The translations under genes and the position numbers were made by a program. From Nymphalis io (Eukaryota; Arthropoda; Insecta; Lepidoptera; Nymphalidae), in NCBI RefSeq assembly GCF_905147045.1, contig NC_065908.1:5208001-5272000 (forward strand): 64,000 nucleotides of DNA, written 5' to 3'. Below are positions 11,801 through 23,763 of this stretch, piece by piece (the stretch's first letter is position 1; every line of letters starts with the position of its first letter). The notes beneath the pieces are model-generated. The model ran no database searches. It had not been told where the DNA came from and was given only the letters and a program-made list of their open reading frames with translations.

Positions 11801-12518
11801 TGTTGAAAGTCACTAGCAGGAACAGATATTTAATGGGTGAATCCGAACTTTCCAAATGAATTGTAGGAAAACACAATCAAATTTATTAACAGTTTTTATT
11901 TTAAAATGTCACAGACACAATTCACACGGGACACACTCTCATTCGCTGTCGCCCCCGATCGAATGACGTTTTATCCGTCAAAAAAAGAACCATTGACAGC
12001 TCGCCGCCGGTTATCGTTCAAAAAACTAAACGCTAACATTATGATGTTCATCTTACTTAAACTTCACGCTTACCTTATCTCGGCTCAGCTTGAGGAAAGA
12101 AATGGAGAATCATATCGGTAATCTTCCCCCAAGATGGTGATGCTGATAAAAATAGGGCTAATAACAATAAATAATTCAGAAATAACACGAGTTTTGGAGT
12201 CAACTCTCGTTGCGACCACATCGACTATTGAAATATTAGAATAAACAAATGATAAAGTACACAGTTGAATGTGTTTTGGCAAGAATTTTATTGTTTCAAG
12301 AACGGCATAGTTATCCACCACGCGTATTATTTTTACCAGAGGGTTTAAAAATATACTACATACCCTTGTCAGCTGCAAACATGTGCGTCAAACGTCCAAT
12401 CTGAAACAAAATTATGTTTTGGTAAAATTGCTTTCAATATAAATTTCAATATTACTTAATATTTTTCAAATTTTTAGGCATAACTTCAGATTCTCAATCA
12501 CCACATATATTTTTGTTG
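11801..12518. other. Spacer, locally GC-richer
   Basis: 11930-12030 is GC-rich for the window (GCTGTCGCCCCCGATCG, GCTCGCCGCCGG). It carries a 71-codon open frame with no recognisable motif. No other feature. Confidence 0.45.
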
Positions 12519-12592
12519 TTTCCTTACGATGTGTTCTTTCACCACCAAGCTGCAGATAAATTATAAATAAAAACTGAGCACAAGAAATTTCC
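12519..12592 (-). mobile_element. SINE-A body fragment, old
   Basis: TTTCCTTACGATGTGTTCTT, ACCACCAAGCTGCAGATAAA and GAGCACAAGAAATTT match the reverse complement of the SINE-A middle. Confidence 0.6.
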
Positions 12593-12817
12593 ACATACAT
12601 ACTAAATACTCGTATGCCATTGAGTACCATAATTACGTTTATTTAAAATATATATAATTTTTATTTCCTCACTTACAACTGTTGCTAAAGCAAACAAAAG
12701 ACGCAAATATTCCTTCAATATTTCAAATTACAGGGACTCGTATCTTTGTTCTGTTTTCACTTCAAACAGGACCTTGGAGTGCAAATAAAATAAAATATTA
12801 TATATCTTACATTTATA

Positions 12818-12976
12818 GTATAGGAAGGCGGACGAGCATATGGGCTACCAGATGGTAAGTGGCCATCAACGCCCATAGACAATGGCATTGTAAGAAATGT
12901 TAACCATCGCTTACATCACCAATGCGCCACCAACCTTGGGAACTAAGATGTTATATATCCCTTGTGCCTGTAATTA
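12818..12976 (-). mobile_element. Rep-1, 3' half, broken at TGTAATTA
   Basis: Begins TATAGGAAGGCGGACGAGCA and runs cleanly to CTTGTGCCTGTAATTA, then stops abruptly. The break coincides with the point where LINE-5 and LINE-6 interrupt other Rep-1 copies. Confidence 0.9.
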
Positions 12977-13238
12977 AGAGCAATAACCTGTAAATGACAC
13001 TAGTACCTGATAACAATAGCAATTGTTTTCTTTTATTTATTATTATAATATATAACAATTATTAACACATTTTTTTATGTTTTCTTGTAGTACACACAGA
13101 CGTGTTGTTCATGTATCTTTTTATTAGTTTAGTTAGTTGTTTTAAGTGCCTTCCATATTTCCAGGTAGCATCGCAAAACAATTTTTGGTTTACAACTTTT
13201 TTTTTGTTTGCCTTCCTCTTGTTTTTTTTATATATATC

Positions 13239-13575
13239 ATAGGTAAGCAGACGAGCAAATGGACCACCCGATGGTAAGTTGGTAGTCCTTTGGTGACCAC
13301 CAAAACACATAGACATTAGCAATGTAAGAAATGTTAACTGTCGCTTACACCGCCAATGCGCCACCAACCTTAGGAACTAAGATGTTATTTATAGAGAGAG
13401 GTAGATATAAGATATATTTATATTATGTTGTGTCCCTTGTAGAGGCATATTACACTGACTCACTCACCCTTCAAACAGAAACACAACAATACCAAGTATA
13501 GTTGTTTTGCGGTAGAATATCTGATGAGTGGGTGGTACCTACCCAGATAAGTTTGCACAAAGCCCTACCACCAGT
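13239..13575 (-). mobile_element. Rep-1, full length, with a 43-bp internal insertion
   Basis: Spans GGTAAGCAGACGAGC to CCCTACCACCAGT. A non-Rep-1 AT-rich stretch sits at about 13386-13428, and a small change (AGAGGCAT) sits beside the TGTAATTACA site. T-rich tract at 13222-13230 marks the A-tail. Confidence 0.92.
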
Positions 13576-14399
13576 CCTTATTTTTGTAAGATTATATAGT
13601 CTAGAATCTTCTTTGTGGTCACCATTTGTGCCCTACTAAGCATTTTCCCGCGTCGTCACCATCCTTGTGTAATTAATACACGAAGTTCTTCATGTGACGA
13701 GTTATTGCAAACACTACATGTGATACGCTGTCGTATAAATGTAGCCTTTGTATATACACACTGGTATATTTTCCTCTTTGGTATTTCAATTCTTCGCCCC
13801 GTATCGATGTCATGATTTCCGATGTGAATGCAGCTGGCAGTGCCGTTGAAGAGCTTCACTATTCAAATTCGTTCCTCCCGGCTTTACTCTAGGCTAGAAT
13901 GACGGCACTATTCTACTCTACCGTACCACACTATTATTATTATGGAATAGATGTTAGTATATTTGTTCGAAATAAATACACTTGATGATTGTTTGATCAA
14001 TTACTGTGAAAATTGGTACAGTTATATGTATTTTTTTCAAGGAAACGTTTTTTACACCTTCTATTATGACGTGTTGCCGCTACATGGCGCTGCAGCACGT
14101 AAACTGTATCAATCAACATGATAATTGGTTATATGTAAGTGTCACAGTAAAATTGTAAGGCCCGTCAGTTTATAATAAATATAGAGAGATTTTATTCGAA
14201 TTTCTAACATGTAATTTACAATAAATTGTAAAAAAAATTGATAGTTTATAACCGTGTTTTTATAATTTCACTCACATTGGCCTGTTATATTTAAAACATC
14301 AATTCACCGTCAATAATTTTTTGTCAATTTACAATCTGGCTAGATTTACTATAACTATATCCCAGTAATGTTAAAATTTCCATGTAGGTAACATTAAAA
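13576..14399. other. Spacer with a GC-richer segment
   Basis: 13600-13930 is less AT-rich and carries a 67-codon minus frame (13656-13859) that includes IPKRKIYQCVYTKATFIRQR. I do not recognise it and see no splice context. The rest is AT-rich. Confidence 0.4.
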
Positions 14400-14441
14400 A
14401 GAATATAACTGGCAAACTCACGTCGGCCGGGTTTTGCTAGT
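14400..14441 (-). mobile_element. Short element terminus (GCCGGGTTTTGCTAG)
   Basis: Reverse complement begins CTAGCAAAACCCGGCCGACG, a common lepidopteran RTE-type edge (recalled). It abuts the T-run of the next Rep-1 copy. Confidence 0.4.
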
Positions 14442-14747
14442 TTTTTTTTTTTTTTTTAATTATAAAAAAGGTAGACGGGCGAGCAAATGGTAATGTAGAC
14501 CTTGTGGTAAGTGGTCACCTTCGCTCATAGACTGATAAGCGCTGTAAGAAATGTTAACTGTTCCTTACATCGCCAAAGTGCCACCAACCTTGGGACTAAT
14601 ATGTTATGTCCCTTGTGTCTGTAGTGACACTGACTCACTCACCCTTCAAACCAAAATACAACAATACTAAGTATTGTTATTTAGCACTAGAATATCTGAT
14701 GAGTGGGTGGTACTTACCCAATCGAGCACAATACCCTACCACCAAGT
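14442..14747 (-). mobile_element. Rep-1, full length with A-tail
   Basis: A T-run at 14442-14458 (A-tail on the minus strand), then GTAGACGGGCGAGCAAATGG through CCCTACCACCAAGT. Point changes throughout. Confidence 0.92.
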
Positions 14748-15469
14748 AAATATATTTAGCAATAGTCCACTTTTTTCGTAAAAATATATTGTATATTTAA
14801 ATTTTTAAAATCAGAATGAGCGCAATAATCCAAATGCAGAGCAACTTTACCTGTACGTTCTTTATTAAGCCTACACATAAATAATACCTTTGTGAAAATG
14901 AATAAAGGCTTTCTAACTTTCTATAAGGTTAATCGATTTGATCTTTTGAGGTCAAATACAATTCGAAGTTAGCCGTCAGTTTCAGACTCGACTGGATTCA
15001 TTTCACTAGAAAAAAAAAACAACACAACAACGAACAGAATTTATTCCGCCGAATTTAAACGCACAATCAACATTTTTGTATGAGTTATAAGCTAATGAAG
15101 TTGAAGAAGGGTTAGATATTTTTCGTTTTTAATGGTAGTTGTATTTTGTGTATCATTCCAGGCTTTTTTTTGTACACGAACCACTCTCTTGTATATACGT
15201 GAGAGTACTCCACGAACCATACATAATCTTAAAATATATTACGAGTGCGGGTACGAGTTCAACGTACTTGAGTGAAATTTATCGGTACTTTAAATTATAG
15301 TACTAAAGATTCCGCTTTTTTCTTCATTATTTTACGGGTCTAGTTAATACGGCTCATCAGTCGTAAATCACTATTATTATTCGTTCATTCGTTTAGTGAT
15401 AGTTTTTCTCTGTAGAATCCACATTCCGAAATGGCAATAGCGCTTGACGATACTTGTAAAAGTAAAGTA
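14748..15469. other. AT-rich spacer
   Basis: Nothing recognised. TTGTACACGAACCACTCTC near 15170 has an imperfect repeat (CTCCACGAACCATAC) 40 bp on. Confidence 0.45.
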
Positions 15470-15767
15470 ACAGCCTGTGATAGTCCCATTGCTGAACTAA
15501 AGTCTCCTTTCTTTTTTAAGAAGTTTTGAAGCTTATTCCAGCACGCTGGTCCAATGCGAGTTGGTGGAATACACAAGTGGCAGGATTTCATTGCAATTAG
15601 ATACATACGGATTTCCTCAGAATGTTTTCCTTCATCGTAAAGCACAAGATCAATTACAAACACAAATTGAGCACATGAAAATTCAGTGGTGCTTGCCTGG
15701 GCTTGAACCGACGATCTTCGGTTAAGATTCACGCGTTCTAACCACTAGGCTCTCGGCCATCTTGGCT
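15470..15767 (-). mobile_element. SINE-A, full length
   Basis: Starts (genomic left) ACAGCCTGTGATAGTCCC, contains CACGCTGGTCCAATGCG and GCACATGAAAATTCAGTGG, and ends with the head. The head is unusual: in sense orientation it reads AGCCAAGATGGCCGAGAGCC before TAGTGGTTAGAACGCG, a small expansion of the A-box side. Confidence 0.93.
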
Positions 15768-16366
15768 TCCTGCTTTTGGCTGGTAAAAGCCTATCTCAAT
15801 AAAAAAAAATTGATTTGTTTCTATAGAAACGCTTAAATAAGTCATCCAGTATATATACTTTATATTTATTATTTTTGTAAGTAATAGATAAATTCGAATA
15901 CAAAATACGATTAAAAAAAATTCATGACGAAAACTTGAACCAGAAGTGTCGAGACCTAGCGAATTAGTATGAATTTTTTACGAGCATTAATTAGCTCGTA
16001 AAAGAGAGATTCGAAAACTAAAAATACACTTTATAACAAAGTTTAAATAAAAATAATCATTTATTTATTCATTTAAAGAAACTCAGAATTGTAACCAGTC
16101 AATTACATTAGGCTTAGCGTAAACCCGTGTGAGATAAGTCGGTAAAATATTAAATTATTACCAGAATAAAAATAAAACTATCAATTTACCGTTGATGATT
16201 ACACTAAATCCGTGAAACACTTTTACAAGAATACAACACGAGTAAAATAAATCTAATAAAAAATATAAAATTTAAAAAATTCAAGTAGTTGTAATAAAGG
16301 TATGACCGAGCTTCGACACATACATGAACAACTCATTATCATATCATCTAACCTGTAAGCTACAAA
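15768..16366. other. AT-rich spacer
   Basis: No coding or repeat signal seen. Confidence 0.5.
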
Positions 16367-16520
16367 CCCTCTCCTCAAAGGATAAGGAGGCCTTAACCCA
16401 GCAATGGTTCGATTTTATATTTGATTCATCTACAGGAAGCACATTAAAACTCAGAATTGCTCGCTTGGATTTGAAACCGTGATTTTTAATTAAGATCCAC
16501 GTGTTCTATCTATGGTAACA
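16367..16520. mobile_element. Two SINE-A fragments in opposite orientation
   Basis: 16367-16410 is the 3' part in plus sense (CAAACCCTCTCCTCAAAGG, GGCCTTAACCCAGCAATGG). 16425-16520 is the head in minus sense (GCACATTAAAACTCAG, TTTGAAACCGTGATTTTTAA, CACGTGTTCTA). Both are old. Confidence 0.65.
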
Positions 16521-16900
16521 TACTTATTCGCAGACGCTTAATTTTATACTTACATTAGATTCAGACTCGATTAAGATAACGTTACCGAATGCAATGCAGT
16601 AAATTCATCAACGTACAGAAATCGCAAGAGAAAACTATTAATAAATTTTCAGCAGTAAACATAAATTGGGATAAAAAAAAAGTTAAAAGCATTCCGGTCG
16701 AAATTGAAAGTTGATTTTACTTTTGGGAATTACAAGCGGGAAAAAGGCTGATTAAAAGAAAAAAACTAATTGATTTTAATTTAATTAAACTTTTTTGGAG
16801 GAACCTCTTCGAGTATACCAGTAAAATATAAGGCTCTTCATTTATTTCATAAAATTCTAAAATTATACTTTGCTTGAATTAAAATTATTCTGCTGGGGGA

Positions 16901-17141
16901 GCCGATATGGTCCAGTGGTTAGAACACGTGAATCTATGCTGAAGAACCGAATCGGGTTTGAACCCAGGCAAGCAATATTGAGTTTTCGGTGCGTTTTTTG
17001 AACGGTAAAGGAAAACATCGTGAGAAAATCTTCACGTGTCGAATAAAATGTGTGTCCACCAATCTACTTTGGAGCAGTGTGTTCCTTCTCCTCGAGAGGA
17101 CAGGAAGCCTTAGCTCAGCAGTGAGACATTTACAAGCTGTT
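16901..17141 (+). mobile_element. SINE-A, diverged
   Basis: GCCGATATGGTCCAGTGG head, GGGTTTGAACCCAGGCAAGC B-box region, body, and TTAGCTCAGCAGTGAGACA near the 3' end. Confidence 0.88.
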
Positions 17142-17692
17142 ATATTTTGTATTTTATTATAATTGGGAAACATACAGTACACACCCATCAAGTTTCACTG
17201 AGTTTATAGAGTTTATATTCTAGTTCTTTTACTGCGTACTGACTGTAAAGTTTACGTGCTCAGACACGGCACCAACGTCCTAATTCGTTACCTATGTGTT
17301 GTGTACAGAGTTTTTCCACCAAGGCATATTATTGAAATGCCATTAGTAACACACTCACGATAGTATCACAAATGTGAAAGAGATCAGCGACTAGTTGGTC
17401 TAATGTAGACTGAAGATAATTTTTATATCAAAGTCTTATTCAAAAGCTAGAGTTAATATTCTATTAAGTTTTTAATTTTTTAAAACGAAAAACACTTCAC
17501 ACCACAAATATATTATTCAGTATTTTGAAAATGATGAGAAACAATTAGGGATTGTATTTGTTAATTTTTTTTATAAGTACTGACACTCGTAAGATTATTT
17601 AATTCCTTAATTTATTTAATAACTTAATCTATTAATTATATTATTTAATAACTTCAATATATAAAAAATAATGAAGTTTTGTAATCAATGAC
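17142..17692. other. AT-rich spacer
   Basis: Nothing recognised. Confidence 0.5.
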
Positions 17693-17940
17693 AGCCGAGA
17701 TGGACGCGTGGATGGAACAAGTCAATTTCAATCGAAGATTAAGGAATCGAACCTGCAAGCATCTCATACTTTTTCACGTGCTTAATATGACTTTATAATC
17801 CGTATCATGCTCAATTATTAAGGAATTGCATTTTTCAGATGAAAGTCACCCTTATGTGTATCCACATGATTGAATTGAAGCAAATTAGAGAAATACAATC
17901 TCAATACCTTATCTTCAAAACGGAAGGAAGCCGTAGCGTA
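17693..17940 (+). mobile_element. SINE-A, ancient
   Basis: AGCCGAGATGGACGCGTGG, GGAATCGAACCTGCAAGCA, TTCACGTGCTTAATATG and CTTATCTTCAAAACGGAAGG appear in SINE-A order with heavy divergence. Confidence 0.6.
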
Positions 17941-18184
17941 TTGTCTGTTATATCTTACTTATCCATAAAGCAATATATTCTATTTAACTTTAAGTTGATC
18001 GCAAAATATTCGACAATATAATAAGAGAAAAACAAATGAGTAAATTAAAAAACCATACGCGCATTAAAATACATAATAAAAGTAGATATATTTACGCTGT
18101 ATTATGCAGTATATACAATATGGTATAGAAGTGTATATGCAACCACAAGTGCCCTTTCTATTTTGAACGGAATGGAATGATTTT

Positions 18185-18478
18185 ACTGGTGGTAGGGCTT
18201 TGGGCAAGCTCGTCTGGGTAGGTACCACCCACTCATCAGATATTCTACCGCAAAACAGAAATACTTGATATTGTTGTGTTCCAGTTTGAAAGGTGAGTGA
18301 GCCATTGTAATTACAGGCACAAGGGATATCACATCTTAGTGCCCAAGGTTGGTGGTGCATTGGCTATGTAAGCTGTGATTGACATTTTTTACAATGCCAT
18401 TGTGTAAGGGCATTTGGTGTCCACTTACCATCAGGTGGCCCATATGCTCGTTCGCCTTCCTATTCTATAAAAAAAAAG
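18185..18478 (+). mobile_element. Rep-1, full length with A-tail
   Basis: ACTGGTGGTAGGGCTTTGG to TTCCTATTCTATAAAAAAAA. Contains the 3' hairpin motif CCACTTACCATCAGGTGG. No clear target duplication. Confidence 0.95.
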
Positions 18479-18489
18479 AAGAAAATCTG

Positions 18490-18625
18490 ACACAACCCGA
18501 GACAGTTCAAGCGTAGGACCGACTTTACGCGTTTTCTGTGGTAAGGAGGATTCAAAGTTGACAACTTTGTCAACGTGCTTGATGCTACTGAGAATGCTTA
18601 GAATTTCAGGATTTGTGACCTTTTA
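18490..18625 (-). mobile_element. SINE-B body fragment
   Basis: ACAACCCGAGACAGTTCAAG, GTAGGACCGACTTTACGCG and GATGCTACTGAGAATG match the reverse complement of the SINE-B middle. Head and tail are absent. Confidence 0.65.
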
Positions 18626-19295
18626 AGCTAACTAGCTCAACGATGGAAGCAAACTAAATGTATCGAACATAACGAGTACGATGCAATACAATATTTACAT
18701 TCCTATTTTTTCTGCAAAATATTAATAATTATGTTATAATAATCATATTTGTAAGTGATTTGCTAAGCATCTGTTGATATAATTACCTTCATCTACATCA
18801 AGTGAACCAAAAAATAAATAACAAAAAATGTTGAATATAAAATGATCATTTATCATTTCCTGTTTAAAATTACGTACACTTTTTTAAATTCCTAAATTAT
18901 TTTTTCGTACTTTATATCACCTTTTTTTAAATTGATTTAAGTAAAAATTATTTCGCGTTATAATCAAATAGAATCGAATAAATTCTTTCTATTTTATTTT
19001 GCTTATATATTTTATACAACTTTTCAAAAATTGCAAAGCAACTAAATATTTCCCCATACAATCCTACATTAAAACTTCCTTATAACTAAGATCTATATCA
19101 AACTAACTGAGCCGGTGGTCTCATGATGGTATTCATAAGGCGAAAACTTTAACTTTCTACGAGAAGGTTCTATCATGAATAACAACCGTTGATTAATATT
19201 CCTTTTGCATCTTGCCAAAAGTGTTATACGAATGTGTTACGGAACTCAGCATTTTGGAATAGAAATTTTATATGATATTATTATAGTTTAGTTTT
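18626..19295. other. AT-rich spacer
   Basis: Nothing recognised. Confidence 0.5.
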
Positions 19296-19550
19296 GACTG
19301 CCTCGTTAATCTAGTGGCTAGCATGTAAGGCAACAAATCACGAGTCCTGGGTACAAATCCAAGTTCCAATAAGAAGTAGATTTTTTATGTTGAAAAATCT
19401 ATATACTATCGTGTACTCCCGTATACTTCCGTGTCTTGGAAAGAAAGCTGCTGGTCCTGTGCTTTTTTTTTAGTCATGTCGGATTTGCCGTTTCATTAGA
19501 ACGAAGTGACAGTATAAAAAGTGCACTTGTGTTACATTTGTGCAATACAT
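19296..19550 (+). mobile_element. SINE-B, near full length
   Basis: GACTGCCTCGTTAATCTAG (A-box-like), GAGTCCTGGGTACAAATCC (degraded B-box), CTTCCGTGTCTTGGAAAGAA, GTCATGTCGGATTTGCCG and AAAAAGTGCACTTGTG lie in SINE-B order. Confidence 0.85.
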
Positions 19551-19927
19551 TTTTTTTCATTGTTATTATTATTTCTGCACAGTCGTGCTGTCCGTGCCTC
19601 TATATCGTATCGATAAATTGTTGTACGCTACTACGTACGTTATTTTGCTTTGCCTTCATATTTTTAAAGTTTCCATTGGAATCTATGACGACGACTTCTT
19701 CGTTGACTCATTGTTATTAAGAGCCTGCAATATAATATGACCAATACAGTTGGCAGGATTCCTTAAAAATGGCCGCCGTGCTCGAAGCAGTCAGAAGGAC
19801 TTCATCATAGTTTCAGGACGCAAGGAACAAATTTTGTATTCTTAGCTCCTATATCACTAAAAATATTAAAATCCCTCTCAAAACTACGTAAACAAACACG
19901 ATCCGCTTACAATTTTATTAAAACCGC

Positions 19928-20034
19928 AACAGCCTGTGAATGTCCCACTGCTGGGCTAAAGGCCTCCTCTCCTCTTTTTGAGGAGAAGGTTTGGAGCTTA
20001 TTCCACCACGCTGCTCCAATGCGGGTTGGTAGAA
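19928..20034 (-). mobile_element. SINE-A 3' end, 5'-truncated
   Basis: CAACAGCCTGTGAATGTCCC to CAATGCGGGTTGGTAGAAT; the head was never copied or is lost. Confidence 0.92.
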
Positions 20035-20462
20035 TTTTTATTATAAAGATAAACAGATTATAAAGATAAATCAAATTTACAAATCTCGAATGCCACGAAT
20101 TCTATTCCCGTGAAAAATGTTTCCATTAGTCACATAGGCGATTCTTGGGGTCATTTTGTATGCCGTGCGAGTTCTCGGATAGAATCTACATAGAGAATTT
20201 TGATGACTGGGATACTCGGCATTACAGCAAAAATTTATAGGATTCTATAGAGTATTGGTTATGACTTAGTATTTTTTACCTACCCTGTGATATGTTGACA
20301 GTGCAGTGCTTATATCCATCAGCTTAGCTTCAGCTTTATATTAGTATTAACCAAAATTTTCAGCTGTCAATATATAAAGCATGGGATCAGCAAAATTTAG
20401 CTTTAAATTACATTTGCTATATTTTATTATTGTTAATAATAGAATAATATAAAATATTAGGT
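20035..20462. other. AT-rich spacer
   Basis: Nothing recognised. Confidence 0.45.
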
Positions 20463-20705
20463 GTGGGTGGGTGGTACCTACCCAGACGAGCTTGCACAAA
20501 GCCCTACCACCAGTATGTACCACCCACTCATCAGATATTTTACCGCAAAACAGAAATACTTGTTATTGTTGTATTCCGGTTTGAAAGGTGAGTGAGCCAT
20601 TGTAATTACAGGCACAAGGGATATAACATCTTAGTGCCCAAGATTAGTGGCGCATTGGCTATGTAAGCGATGGTTGACATTTCTTACAATGCCATTGTGT
20701 AAGGT
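20463..20705 (+). mobile_element. Rep-1 with inverted 5' end
   Basis: 20466-20514 is the first 45-50 bp of Rep-1 in minus sense (GACGAGCTTGCACAAAGCCC, CCACCAGT). Immediately after, 20516-20703 is the rest in plus sense from GTACCACCCACTCATCAG to CCATTGTGTAAGG. The GGTACC(A)CCCA block occurs on both sides of the junction. The 3' end and A-tail are missing. Confidence 0.9.
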
Positions 20706-21708
20706 GTAACTTTAGTTTATCGTTCCTGGATAGGATTATATATAACTTCCGCAACCATATTATTTATGTTTAACAAAAATGGAAAAAAAATAATTGAACT
20801 GCATACAAACTTATCAAAATAAATAATATTTTTTTTATTGTTTTATCGACTAGCGTTCGCTCGTGTGGTCAAATTATTGTTATTGAATTAAATTTTCATT
20901 TTTCGAAGATTTTTTATCACCTTACATTAAAAAAACGAAAATCAGTCCACAAACAGAGGATTAAAAACTGTACTGTTTTGTCTTTTCTGTTTATATACAT
21001 ATATATAGAAAAATATTGCCTTTTACACATTGTAATTCTAGCTAGTAGTTTTAGAAATATTAAGTATATTTATAAATAAACGATTGAAAAAAAACATTTT
21101 TCGTCGACGTTATATTTCGTAAAACTGCTTTTTTATCTTGAACAAATTTTAACGAACGTGACATTTTTAAGAATAACCAATTTTTAAAATGGAGTTTTGT
21201 ATACAATGTATTTCCTGAGTGATTTTTTAACACAGTCTAGTCGTTAAATACTACCATATGTTTTAATTTCAGTAATAGCTTTATTAATATTTTCATAGTT
21301 TATTTAAACGATCAAAAATTTTTCGCGAATTTAATATTTAGATGAATTATTAATAATAGCTTAATATATTTTTTATAATATTTTTATAGTTACTTTTAAA
21401 GCTTTTTTGGTATATGTAATGCTAATTTGTCTGTGCTATAATAATTCATTCTTTCAAATAAGTATACGTTTAAATTACTAAATATTATCACTACATTTTT
21501 AAAATTATAATAAAGAGCTTAGAAACCTTTAATGTGATTGAAATAAGTTTTTTTAGAAATTAGTGTGTATGATTATTTTACTTTACTTAAGTGTATGTAT
21601 GTACGTGTAATGGTATAGAATTTCTAGATATAATAAGATAAATAGATAGAATTAAGATGATATATATATAGCATCTAAATGTGACACTGATTTTACCGAT
21701 CCGATCCG
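20706..21708. other. AT-rich spacer
   Basis: Very AT-rich. GACTAGCGTTCGCTCGTG near 20850 resembles an RTE-type element edge. No gene. Confidence 0.5.
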
Positions 21709-21773
21709 AAACAGCCTGTGAATGTCCCACTGCTGGGCTAAAGGCCTCCTCTCCTCATTTTGAGGAGAAGGTT
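21709..21773 (-). mobile_element. SINE-A 3' end, short
   Basis: ACAGCCTGTGAATGTCCCAC to GAGGAGAAGGTTTT, only about 65 bp, ending 25 bp before the LINE-2 fragment. Confidence 0.9.
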
Positions 21774-21797
21774 TTACAAAAACCTTGAATTCAAAAA

Positions 21798-22019
21798 TGG
21801 AATTCCTTACCAGCTCACGTGTTCCCCTCCTCTTACAAGCCGGGTTCCTTCAAACGAGGCGTGAAGAGGCATCTTGCGGGCCGGCAAGGCGAAGGCGGCT
21901 AGTGCAGAATGTTTTTCCCGTCTGTACTGGCCGTCGTCGCGTTTGGACTCTACTACCACTTACCATCAGGTGGAGTAGAGTCATTTGCCCTCCCGGCGAA
22001 TATATATATATAAAAAAAA
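21798..22019 (+). pseudogene. LINE-2 copy 1: RT C-terminus plus 3' UTR and A-tail
   Basis: The frame from 21798 reads WNSLPAHVFPSSYKPGSFKR and continues GVKRHLAGRQGEGG to a TAG at 21900-21902. This is the terminal LWNSLP...FK..V..HL signature of Jockey/CR1-type non-LTR RTs. A 3' UTR of about 100 bp follows. It contains CCACTTACCATCAGGTGG (21955-21972) and ends in a TA run and A-tail. Strongly 5'-truncated, so it has no activity. Second copy at 50609-50806. Confidence 0.85.
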
Positions 22020-22599
22020 AGAATTGGTCTTTTTAAAAATAGAACACCAAATCATACAAATTGATGAAAATAACTCACACATTTACTCTTAAAAATTCTA
22101 ATTACATAATTGAACGTATTCACAAATTACAAGTCGTGCCAATAATGAATTAATTACTTTACCCTTCAGTCCACCATCAAAACGGTGATTTAAAATTGTC
22201 GCTCGTCTTTTTTTTTTACAACAATATTGTAGAGCTCAAGTAATCTCCTAACTATATATTTTATTTTTTCACAAATTTATAAGAAACTACTCATTAAAAT
22301 TTAAGCGACTCTAAGCCTTAATAAAACATTTAATGGAAGTCACCCGAGCGAACCTGCTGAAATAGATAACAACTCTTATCGTCGCAAAACTCGAGACGTA
22401 GTGTTTGCAGGAATCTTGAGACGCAATTCTTGTCTCAAGTTTTTATAATTACACTTACACGCTCACCACAATAATATACGTTGAAGTTCAGCACTTGCTG
22501 GTTACTGAACTTAAACGAAGTGAATGTAACTTGTTTGTATGGAACTGAACAATTCGAGGTAGGTCTAATAAAGTCACTGCGTCAATATATTTTTTTAAA
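22020..22599. other. AT-rich spacer
   Basis: Nothing recognised; no open frame with a motif. Confidence 0.45.
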
Positions 22600-22879
22600 G
22601 AATAGGAAGGTGGACGAGCATGTGGGCCACCTGATGGTAAGTGGTCACCAACGCCCATAGACATTGGCATTGTAAGAAATGTTAATCATCGCTTACATCA
22701 CCAATGCGCCCCCGACCTTGGGAACTAAGATGTTATGTCCCTTGTGCCTGTAATTACACTGGCTCACTCACCCTTCAAACTGGAACACAACAATACCAAG
22801 TACTGCTGTTTTGCGGTAGATTATCTGATGAGTGGGTGGTACCTACCCAGACGAGCTTGCACGAAACTCTACCACCAGT
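22600..22879 (-). mobile_element. Rep-1, full length
   Basis: AATAGGAAGGTGGACGAGCA to CTCTACCACCAGT. T-run at 22589-22596 is the A-tail. Intact at the TGTAATTACA site. Confidence 0.95.
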
Positions 22880-23143
22880 GTGTACACCAGTCTAATGTGT
22901 AGCTTGTAAGGCCACTTATCCTTGGTTCAATATTAATGAAATTTTATTTTGTTTTTGCTGTCAAATAACATTTAGCAATATTAAACTATCGTTACCTAGA
23001 AATTTGTACATATACACATCGTATATAAATACGCGTCACAGAATGAATCACAAAAGAACATCCATTAATATTGATACTTATGTGGGATATCAATATACAT
23101 TGGCACGCTTCGACAATCAAGAGAAACCTAACCAGTTTACGTT

Positions 23144-23426
23144 AACAGCCTGTGAATGTCCCACTGCTGGGCTAAGGCCTCGTCTCCCTTTTTTTTGAGA
23201 AGAAGGTTTTGAGCTTATTCGTTCGTAGTTTGGAGATTGGTGGAATACAGATGTAGCAGAGTTTCAGTGAAATTAGTCACATGCAGGTTTTTTCACGATG
23301 TTTTCCTTCACCGTAAAGCATGAGATGAATTATAATTGATTGCAGATGAAAATTCAGTGCTTACCCTTTGAACCCACGACCATCGGTTTAGATTCACGCG
23401 TTCTTACCACTGCGCTATCTCGGCTT
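23144..23426 (-). mobile_element. SINE-A, near full length
   Basis: ACAGCCTGTGAATGTCCCAC to CTATCTCGGCTTT. B-box region in sense is GGGTTCAAAGGG, so the B-box is degraded. Confidence 0.92.
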
Positions 23427-23568
23427 TCCAGTTATATAATATATATAAACAGTTTATGCAAGTCTGTAATCATATACAAAATGATCATGATATGAAACAG
23501 GTTGACATTTCGTTATGTTTGATAATCGAGAATCGAAAACTCAATACTTCCAACACAAATAATTTATA

Positions 23569-23763
23569 CTGTTGTGTTCCGGTTTGAAGGGTGAGTGAGT
23601 CAGTATAACTACAGGCACGTGTAAGGTTCGCTTTGTCAATGATTAATATTTCTTACAGCCTCAATCTCTTTGAATACTAAGTAATACTGTTCTTGCTGCA
23701 GAATATCTGATGTATAATACCTACCCAGACGAGCTCACACACACACAAAGCTCTGCTACCAAG
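23569..23763. mobile_element. Rep-1 in two opposed pieces
   Basis: 23569-23664 is the middle in plus sense (TGTTGTGTTCCGGTTTGAAG, AATATTTCTTACAGCC). 23680-23763 is the 5' part in minus sense (GCAGAATATCTGATG, CTACCCAGACGAGCTCACAC, CTCTGCTACCAAGT). Confidence 0.75.

Noticed and set aside
11906..12121. 71-codon frame in a GC-richer patch
   Set aside because: No motif; probably part of an unrecognised repeat.
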